Source of the DNA: Singulisphaera sp. GP187
Lineage (GTDB): Bacteria; Planctomycetota; Phycisphaerae; Phycisphaerales; SM1A02
Length of the DNA: 11,857 bases
NCBI GenBank assembly: GCA_945896765.1
Contig: CAMDEL010000029.1
Span: 1-11,857, forward strand
Direction of reading: 5' to 3'
Shown: in pieces, positions 1-4,788 of the stretch
How the letters are laid out: each line of letters starts with the position of its first letter
Position numbering within the stretch: position 1 is the stretch's first letter
Notes under the pieces: generated by a model
The model's database searches: none
What the model saw: only the letters and a program-made list of their open reading frames with translations
Told to the model about the DNA's origin: nothing
Program-made: the position numbers and the translations under genes

Positions 1-572
1 ATGCGCTCCATGTTCCGAGTTGCTCCAGTCACTCGGAAAGCAAAGCGAACGCTGCTCGTTCCAAGAGCGACTTGTTCTTGCGCTTGAAGAATCAGTTCGT
101 TGCGGAAACGATCGACCGTGTCGTCAAAGAGGAGAACCTGCCGCGCAAGTTCGGCATTGGAAGTCGCAAGCGCACGATTGGAATCTCTCAGCATCCCAAG
201 CACGCTATTGGCCATCACGCGAAATGTTGGTGGCATTGGGTCAGACAAATGTTGATGCCCAACAACTTGTTCTGCAATGTTGACTCCGCAATCAGCGATG
301 CGTTCCAGTTCGTTGTTGACCTTGACCAATGTCAGGACTTGGCGGATTGCATGTTCGTTGGTCTGCCCCATGGCCAGCAACGGAATCGACGCTCGCTCGA
401 TTGCAACATCGACGCTGTCGATTTCGTCGTCGAGCGCAACAACCGTCCGCGCTTTTGCTTCATCGTGATCGAAGTACGACTCGATCGCGAGAGTCACAAG
501 CGTCAAGACGCGATCTCCCTGGGCATGCAAGACAGTTTGCAATTCATTCAACTTCGACGAAAAGGACGGCAT
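1..572 (-). CDS. phoU: Phosphate signalling regulator PhoU (C-terminus cut by window edge)
   Basis: PhoU is a cytoplasmic all-helical protein that links the Pst phosphate transporter to the PhoR/PhoB two-component system and restrains the Pho response when phosphate is ample. Reading down from ATG 572 gives 190 codons without a stop. The start MPSFSSKLNELQ is typical of the family. The first repeat has D48xxxD52 and then NNELERIADCGVNIAEQ (residues 86-102), which closely matches the family's ERI-x-D-x-x-x-NIAE metal-binding signature. The second repeat begins with FDDTVD (149-154), and its TRNMERI run (185-191) reaches the window edge. A full PhoU is about 215-240 residues, so only the last few dozen are missing. 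It diverges from pdxJ, with 17 bp between the genes. No Shine-Dalgarno site is seen; a -10-like TATGCT ends 6 nt before the ATG. The family call is secure. Whether pst genes follow to the left cannot be seen. Confidence 0.93.
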   Translation of the reverse strand, partial: MPSFSSKLNELQTVLHAQGDRVLTLVTLAIESYFDHDEAKARTVVALDDEIDSVDVAIERASIPLLAMGQTNEHAIRQVLTLVKVNNELERIADCGVNIAEQVVGHQHLSDPMPPTFRVMANSVLGMLRDSNRALATSNAELARQVLLFDDTVDRFRNELILQAQEQVALGTSSVRFAFRVTGATRNMER

Positions 573-577
573 GCATC

Positions 578-583
578 TAGCAT
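578..583 (+). promoter_or_regulatory. Putative -10 hexamer of pdxJ (leaderless geometry)
   Basis: TAGCAT at 578-583 is followed by ATCCCC and then the GTG start of pdxJ at 590, giving an expected transcription start on the start codon itself. No Shine-Dalgarno site precedes the GTG. The hexamer shares five of its six base pairs with the phoU -10 on the opposite strand. No convincing -35 is seen. Confidence 0.45.
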
Positions 584-584
584 A
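579..584 (-). promoter_or_regulatory. Putative -10 hexamer of phoU (leaderless geometry)
   Basis: On the minus strand TATGCT (584 to 579) is followed by exactly 6 nt and then the phoU ATG at 572. This places the expected transcription start on the A of the ATG. No good -35 is visible; the best candidate, TTCACG, needs a 19-nt spacer. The hexamer lies directly over the pdxJ hexamer on the other strand. Confidence 0.5.
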
Positions 585-589
585 TCCCC

Positions 590-1321
590 GTGCCAAAATT
601 GAGCGTGAACATCGATCATGTCGCCACCATTCGACAAGCAAGAAGGACCTGGGAGCCCGATCCTGTTCTCGCAGCACGCGAGGCGGAATTGGGCGGTGCT
701 GACGGAATCACTGTGCACTTGCGTGAAGATCGTCGACATATTCAGGACGCGGATGTCGAACAACTTCGCAAAGTGGTCTCAGTTCCTCTGAACTTTGAGA
801 TGGCGGCGACCGACGAGATGGTCGCCTTCGCTTTGCGAATTCGTCCGCAGACGGCAATGCTTGTTCCAGAGGGGCGCAGTGAAATCACAACAGAAGGTGG
901 CCTTGATGTCGCCGCACTTGGCGATTCGCTGCGTGCGATTGTCGATCGACTCTCGCAAGCGGGAATTGCATCGAGTGTTTTTATTGATGCGGATCCTCGA
1001 CAAGTCGAAGCCGCGGCAAAGATCGGCGTTGCAATTTGCGAAGTGCATACGGGGCCATACTCGCACGCATTTCATTTGGAGGGATCGTTGAGGGCAACTT
1101 CTCGCGCAGAATTGGAAAGAGTGGCGCGAGTAGGGGCGCTTATTCAATCAGCAGGGATGCGCTTCAATGCGGGACATGCTTTGAATTATGAAAATGTCGC
1201 TGCGCTTGCGCAGGTTCCCGGTTTGTACGAATTGCATATTGGTCATTCGATCATTAGCCGTGCTGTTTTTGTGGGCATTCGCAGCGCAGTTGCCGAAATG
1301 CGTGATCTCTGCAGTCATTAA
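590..1321 (+). CDS. pdxJ: Pyridoxine 5'-phosphate synthase PdxJ
   Basis: PdxJ is the cytoplasmic TIM-barrel enzyme that condenses 3-amino-2-oxopropyl phosphate with 1-deoxy-D-xylulose 5-phosphate to form pyridoxine 5'-phosphate, the last step of the DXP-dependent vitamin B6 route. The product is 243 residues, the usual family length. It opens with LSVNIDHVATIRQAR and has GADGITVHLREDRRHIQD at 36-53 (family catalytic His is H43), NFEMA with the catalytic Glu E70, EVHTGPYSHA at 151-160, NAGHALNY with the catalytic His H196, and the phosphate-binding ELHIGHSII at 214-222. The start is GTG at 590; it gives the conserved N-terminus and no upstream in-frame alternative fits as well. No Shine-Dalgarno site is seen. 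The stop TAA overlaps the stop of the convergent Nudix gene. Confidence 0.97.
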   Translation: MPKLSVNIDHVATIRQARRTWEPDPVLAAREAELGGADGITVHLREDRRHIQDADVEQLRKVVSVPLNFEMAATDEMVAFALRIRPQTAMLVPEGRSEITTEGGLDVAALGDSLRAIVDRLSQAGIASSVFIDADPRQVEAAAKIGVAICEVHTGPYSHAFHLEGSLRATSRAELERVARVGALIQSAGMRFNAGHALNYENVAALAQVPGLYELHIGHSIISRAVFVGIRSAVAEMRDLCSH

Positions 1322-1896
1322 CTATTCGTTCGTGGAGAACTTTCAACCACACGAAAATCAAATGGATCTTTCGAGCAGTCGATCTCGACCATAAAAAATC
1401 CGCCTCGATGTTTCTGAGCATTCGGCCACATGACTCGCCGGTCTGTTTCTGGCAGTCCCATTCCGTTGCCAAGTCCTGCGACTTCTTCAACAGGAACCCA
1501 TTGCAATTTGCCTTCATCGAAATCCATTCGGGTAACATCCGCAGCAACGATCGGCTTGACCGATTCAAAGAGGAAGATCAGCCAGTGATGTTCATTCTGA
1601 TAAGCGCGTTCTGAAACGATTCCAAACAATCGGATGTCTTGATGATCTAAAGTCAAGCCCGCTTCTTCCCAAGTCTCGCGTCGCGCGCATTCGTGCGGAG
1701 ATTCTCCACGATGGAATTCGACCTTTCCTCCAATGGGCGAGTACATGCCAGGATTTGGCTTCTTCAGTCGGTGCAACATCAGAAGGCGATTCTGTTCGTC
1801 ATAGAGATAGACCAAGACTGCAATTTTGTATGGCAGATTCGGCGCATTTTCCAACGGATTCGTCGATTGTCCTGCGGAGCCCGCAGGTTGCGTCAC
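1318..1896 (-). CDS. Nudix hydrolase
   Basis: Nudix enzymes hydrolyse nucleoside diphosphates linked to another group, using Mg2+ held by the Nudix box; many clean up oxidised nucleotides. The 192-residue product has a clear box at about 56-81: G57, E65, R73-E74, E77-E78, G80 and L81, with REtwEEaGL matching the consensus. The stretch between G57 and E65 has seven residues rather than the usual five, so the loop before the catalytic helix carries a two-residue insert. Core strands such as KIAVLVYLYDEQNRLLMLHR (24-43) are typical. The start is GTG 1896, whose last two bases form part of the dapA stop (GTGA overlap). GGAG lies 7 nt upstream and supports this start. Residues 1-20 are Pro/Ala/Asn-rich and probably disordered. 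The substrate cannot be read from the sequence; the pairing with dapA may only reflect co-expression. Confidence 0.9.
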   Translation of the reverse strand: MTQPAGSAGQSTNPLENAPNLPYKIAVLVYLYDEQNRLLMLHRLKKPNPGMYSPIGGKVEFHRGESPHECARRETWEEAGLTLDHQDIRLFGIVSERAYQNEHHWLIFLFESVKPIVAADVTRMDFDEGKLQWVPVEEVAGLGNGMGLPETDRRVMWPNAQKHRGGFFMVEIDCSKDPFDFRVVESSPRTNS

Positions 1897-2855
1897 AGCG
1901 ATGCTCCGGCTTTGCCTGCTTTATTCATTCGTACAACTGTGGATTTTTTCTCTCTCCCAATTTCAGATGCATCTTCAATCTGCGCATCTCGAAGCAGCGC
2001 CGCAATGGTTGATCGAACCGATTCGCTTGCACGTACCAAAGGTAAACGAACCGAGCCCGTATCGCGTCCGAGCAATTCCATAGCACACTTGAGAGGAACG
2101 GGGTTGACATCCAGCGAGAGCAATCCGCGCGAGAGGCCAAAAAGTTTTTCATGAGAGTTTCGAACCGCAGCAAGATCGTTGCTGGCAATGTCGCGACAAA
2201 GTTGTGCGACACGTTCTGGAACAATATTCGATACAACGCTCACAACACCAACTGCACCAACGGCGGCGAAACTCGCAGTCAACGAATCGTCGCCCGACAG
2301 AATCACGATGGAGCATCGGCGGCGAATTTCACTTGCAGAATCCATCGAGCCTGTCGCCTCTTTCAACGCAACAATATTTGGATGCTTCGACAATCGTTCG
2401 ATGGTCTCGGGCGTAATGGCAACGGCGGCTCGCCCTGGAATGTTGTATAGAACGATGGGAAGTTCTGCGCTGTCCGCAATCGCCATAAAATGCTGATAAA
2501 TACCCTCTTGTGAAGGCTTGTTGTAATACGGAGTCACTTGGAGCGAGGCATGCGCACCAAGCGATGCGGCGAGCTTGTGCAAATGAATGGCATGGGAAGT
2601 GGAATTACTTCCAGCGCCAGCGATAACTTGAAGACCAAGCGGTTTCCCAGTCTTGACTGCGCATTCAATCACGGCAATATGTTCATGCTCCTCAAGCGTC
2701 GGCGCTTCGCCAGTCGTACCGCATGGAACGATGCCACGCACTCCGCCGTTTGCTTGAAAGTGAATATGTTCTGCAAGTCGAGGAAGATCGACTTTCGTAC
2801 CGTCCTGCGAGAATGGTGTAATCAGAGCGGTATATGCGCCAGCGAATGTCAGCAT
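1893..2855 (-). CDS. dapA: 4-hydroxy-tetrahydrodipicolinate synthase DapA
   Basis: DapA condenses pyruvate with L-aspartate semialdehyde to 4-hydroxy-tetrahydrodipicolinate, the first committed step to diaminopimelate and lysine. It is a cytoplasmic TIM-barrel Schiff-base aldolase, usually a tetramer. Visible signatures are CGTTGEAPTL at 45-54 (T47/T48 of the proton relay), TPYYNKPSQEG at 108-118 (Y111), LYNIPGR at 136-142 (Y137, R142), the Schiff-base lysine K165 in ALKEATG, and SGDD at 187-190. The product has 320 residues against about 290 in most species; the surplus is a basic, poorly conserved C-terminal tail of roughly 25 residues (REKKS...KAGKAGASL). The stop TGA overlaps the GTG of the Nudix gene. 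The ATG at 2855 gives the conserved start. It lies 47 bp after glmM, has no Shine-Dalgarno site, but has its own -10-like TAGACT. Confidence 0.95.
   Translation of the reverse strand: MLTFAGAYTALITPFSQDGTKVDLPRLAEHIHFQANGGVRGIVPCGTTGEAPTLEEHEHIAVIECAVKTGKPLGLQVIAGAGSNSTSHAIHLHKLAASLGAHASLQVTPYYNKPSQEGIYQHFMAIADSAELPIVLYNIPGRAAVAITPETIERLSKHPNIVALKEATGSMDSASEIRRRCSIVILSGDDSLTASFAAVGAVGVVSVVSNIVPERVAQLCRDIASNDLAAVRNSHEKLFGLSRGLLSLDVNPVPLKCAMELLGRDTGSVRLPLVRASESVRSTIAALLRDAQIEDASEIGREKKSTVVRMNKAGKAGASL
1904..1907 (-). promoter_or_regulatory. Shine-Dalgarno site of the Nudix gene
   Basis: GGAG on the minus strand (1907 to 1904) lies 7 nt before the GTG start at 1896, inside the end of dapA. It fixes the start and suggests re-initiation or coupling after dapA translation. 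It stands out because the first-in-transcript genes of the window lack such a site. Confidence 0.6.
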
Positions 2856-2861
2856 GCGTTG

Positions 2862-2867
2862 AGTCTA
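2862..2867 (-). promoter_or_regulatory. Putative -10 hexamer of dapA (leaderless geometry)
   Basis: TAGACT on the minus strand (2867 to 2862) is followed by 6 nt and then the dapA ATG at 2855. It falls in the 47-bp gap after glmM, so dapA and the Nudix gene may be transcribed from their own promoter and not only by read-through. TTACTT 17 nt upstream is a weak -35 candidate. Confidence 0.45.
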
Positions 2868-2902
2868 CAAACTGATGCGATCCAAAGTAAGACGAAACTT
2901 TG

Positions 2903-4300
2903 CTATTCGCCAAATCCTGCTGCACGAGCGCACTCATCGCAGAGTTGTTCGGCGCGTGTGCGATCACTTGCTTCAGCGATCAGTCGAATGATTGGCTCGG
3001 TGTTCGATGCTCGCAGATGCACCCATCCGTCAGCGAGGTCGATTCGGATTCCGTCGGTTTGGTTCAGTTGTGCGCCTGCGCGATTGGCGAAGTAGTCGCG
3101 AACTTTGCCAAGCGCTTTGGGCACTGCACTTTGTCCGCCCATGGAGGCAAGATCCAATTTCCGTTTGATCATGGAATATCGCGGGATTCCATCGATTATT
3201 GCGCTCAAAGTCCGTCCGTCGTGCGCCAAAAGTTCCAGAACAAGAGCCATTGAAGAGAGCGAGTCTCGCACCCAACATATTTTTGGCCAGATAAATCCCC
3301 CATTGCCTTCGCCGCCGCCAATTCCGCCACAGCTCTTGATGCCAGCAACAACATTTGCTTCGCCGACAGATGTTCGAATTACCCGCGATAGTGGAAACTT
3401 GGCAGCGAGATCGTCAATCATTCGAGACGTGGAAAGATTCGTCGCCAGTTCGCCATGCCCATGTCTTTGCAAAAGTCGCATGACTCCCAGAACAAGCGTG
3501 TACTCCTCACCGATAAATTTCCCGTGCTCATCAACGAGCGCGAGCCGATCAGCATCCGGATCTTGCGCACATCCCATTGCAACTGAACTCGCCGCACGAA
3601 CAGCATCAGACAACTGGCCGAGATTCGCTTCGATTGGTTCGGGAGTATGAGCAAACGATCCCGTATGTTCGCCATTGAGGTGCACAACATCACATCCAAG
3701 TGCATCAAGCAACATTTTTCCTGCGCGTGATCCGCCACCATTGACGCTATCAAGCACAACACGAAATTTTTTCGAGCGAATCGCAGCGACATCAACATTC
3801 GCCAAGACTCTGTCGACGTGCACTTGATCGCCATCGCCGCATCGCGTTCGTACTCCGCGCGTGCCTTCACTTGCAGTTTTCCCCGCACGAAATCGGGCAA
3901 TAACTTGATTGGCTTCATCGAGTGGCAATGCCAACCCATCAGCATTGAGCGTCTTGAGTCCATTCCATTCAATTGGATTATGGCTCGCAGTTAAAACAAT
4001 TCCACCAACTGCGCCCAGATGTCCGATCATCAATCCCACGGTCGGCGTCGAGACGATTCCAAGATCGATGACATCGAATCCTTGAGCACACAACCCATCA
4101 CATGCCGCGTCAGCAAGTTCGGCACCAGATCCTCGCCCATCGCGTCCGACAATCAGCTTCGGTCGAGCGTTTGTTGGCAGAGCGCTGCGAATATGTTGAG
4201 CAAATGCACCAGAAAAATTGCGCGCGACATCTGGCGTCATGGACTTTCCGACAAGTCCTCGAGCACCGGAAACAGAAAGCATCAGTGGGGCGTCTTGCAC
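2903..4300 (-). CDS. glmM: Phosphoglucosamine mutase (alpha-D-phosphohexomutase superfamily)
   Basis: GlmM converts glucosamine 6-phosphate to glucosamine 1-phosphate, on the way to UDP-GlcNAc for peptidoglycan and lipopolysaccharide. From GTG 4300 the product is 465 residues. The four superfamily sites are present: the phosphoserine loop TASHNP (S106) followed by EWNGLK, the Mg2+ loop DPDADR (247-252), the sugar loop GGEGNGG (329-335), and the phosphate-binding RASNTEP (430-436). The TASHNP-EWNGLK plus RASNTEP combination matches the archaeal/Bacteroidota-like GlmM branch, so phosphomannomutase activity is the main alternative. The start is uncertain: the open frame extends to ATG 4348, but that adds a non-homologous stretch. 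GTG 4300 gives VQDAPLMLSVSGARG, which fits the family, and it has a -10-like hexamer 7 nt upstream; ATG 4282 is a third option. No glmS or glmU is nearby. Confidence 0.87.
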   Translation of the reverse strand: MQDAPLMLSVSGARGLVGKSMTPDVARNFSGAFAQHIRSALPTNARPKLIVGRDGRGSGAELADAACDGLCAQGFDVIDLGIVSTPTVGLMIGHLGAVGGIVLTASHNPIEWNGLKTLNADGLALPLDEANQVIARFRAGKTASEGTRGVRTRCGDGDQVHVDRVLANVDVAAIRSKKFRVVLDSVNGGGSRAGKMLLDALGCDVVHLNGEHTGSFAHTPEPIEANLGQLSDAVRAASSVAMGCAQDPDADRLALVDEHGKFIGEEYTLVLGVMRLLQRHGHGELATNLSTSRMIDDLAAKFPLSRVIRTSVGEANVVAGIKSCGGIGGGEGNGGFIWPKICWVRDSLSSMALVLELLAHDGRTLSAIIDGIPRYSMIKRKLDLASMGGQSAVPKALGKVRDYFANRAGAQLNQTDGIRIDLADGWVHLRASNTEPIIRLIAEASDRTRAEQLCDECARAAGFGE

Positions 4301-4307
4301 GAGTAGA

Positions 4308-4313
4308 AATCTA
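4308..4313 (-). promoter_or_regulatory. Putative -10 hexamer of glmM (leaderless geometry)
   Basis: TAGATT on the minus strand (4313 to 4308) is followed by 7 nt and then GTG 4300. The same hexamer occurs before the lipoprotein gene. If real, it excludes the longer start at ATG 4348, because that start would lie upstream of the transcript. Confidence 0.4.
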
Positions 4314-4352
4314 GTCGTTCTGCGCCCATTCGGGGAATTGCAGTCCAATGGC

Positions 4353-4358
4353 TATACT
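4353..4358 (+). promoter_or_regulatory. Putative -10 hexamer of the pterin synthase gene (leaderless geometry)
   Basis: TATACT matches the -10 consensus at five of six bases. It is followed by CAAATT and the ATG at 4365, so the expected transcription start coincides with the ATG. No -35 at 16-18 nt is convincing. Confidence 0.5.
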
Positions 4359-4364
4359 CAAATT

Positions 4365-4730
4365 ATGTTCGAACTCGAGGTACGGCGCATATTTTCGGCC
4401 GCGCACGCAATTGTGATTCGTGGCGAGCGTGAAGCGATCCATGGCCACGATTGGCAAGTCGAAGTCGTCGTCAGCGCCGCATCGTTGGACCAAGACGGTT
4501 TGGCCTGCGATTTTCACGCCCTCGAAGCGAGCCTCGACAATGTTCTTCGTCCATTTTGCTCGAGAAATCTGAATGAAACTCCACCATTCGATGTTGTGAA
4601 TCCCACCGCAGAAGCTGTTGCAAAACACATCGCCACAGAAATGGCGACGCGCATTCCAAGCCAAGTCTCGATTCGGTCGGTCCGTGTGACAGAAGCCCCA
4701 GGTTGCTCTGCTCGGTATGTACTCTCCTGA
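4365..4730 (+). CDS. 6-pyruvoyl-tetrahydropterin synthase / QueD family protein with altered catalytic residues
   Basis: Members of this family (COG0720) act on 7,8-dihydroneopterin triphosphate. QueD makes 6-carboxytetrahydropterin for queuosine and 7-deazapurines, PTPS makes 6-pyruvoyltetrahydropterin, and PTPS-III forms a folate precursor in place of FolB. The product is 121 residues, the usual length. Zinc ligands H14 (FSAAH), H26 and H28 (HGHDW) are present, as are DFHALE, LNETPPFD, NPTAEAVA and the pterin-anchoring Glu in VTEAPGCSARY. The catalytic Cys expected four residues before HGH is Arg22; E23 gives an ExxHGH motif as I recall for PTPS-III. The usual Asp-His pair before LN is also absent (CSRNLN). 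The ATG at 4365 was chosen because the conserved strand begins there; the open frame reaches back to 4218 across the divergent promoter. ppk1 follows after 58 bp. The family is sure; the reaction is open. Confidence 0.85.
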   Translation: MFELEVRRIFSAAHAIVIRGEREAIHGHDWQVEVVVSAASLDQDGLACDFHALEASLDNVLRPFCSRNLNETPPFDVVNPTAEAVAKHIATEMATRIPSQVSIRSVRVTEAPGCSARYVLS

Positions 4731-4788
4731 TATCCATTCTTTCCCTTTCCATGCTTCTCGCTTTCAGATCCGGTGAAACAAAAGACCA

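Noticed and set aside
72..602. A 176-codon open frame on the plus strand at the left end.
   Set aside because: The minus strand of the same stretch encodes an unmistakable PhoU with its repeat signatures; the plus frame has no family features.
1328..1357. Imperfect inverted repeat TTCGTGG / CCACACGAA just after pdxJ as a terminator.
   Set aside because: The pairing needs a 2-nt bulge, no T-run follows, and it lies inside the Nudix coding sequence.
2856..2902. A small inverted repeat (AAAGT...ACTTT) in the glmM-dapA gap as a terminator.
   Set aside because: The stem is five mostly A/T pairs with an 8-nt loop and no U-run; it is too weak to call.
4301..4348. Longer N-terminus of glmM from ATG 4348.
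   Set aside because: The extra residues (MDCNSPNGRRTTRF) do not resemble the family, and the -10-like TAGATT before GTG 4300 lies inside them.
4338..4358. TTGCAG as a -35 partner of TATACT before the pterin gene.
   Set aside because: The spacer is only 9 nt, far too short for a sigma-70 promoter.
4218..4364. Longer N-terminus of the pterin synthase gene from ATG 4218.
   Set aside because: It would run through the start region of the divergent glmM and add about 49 residues before the conserved first strand; ATG 4365 fits the usual length.
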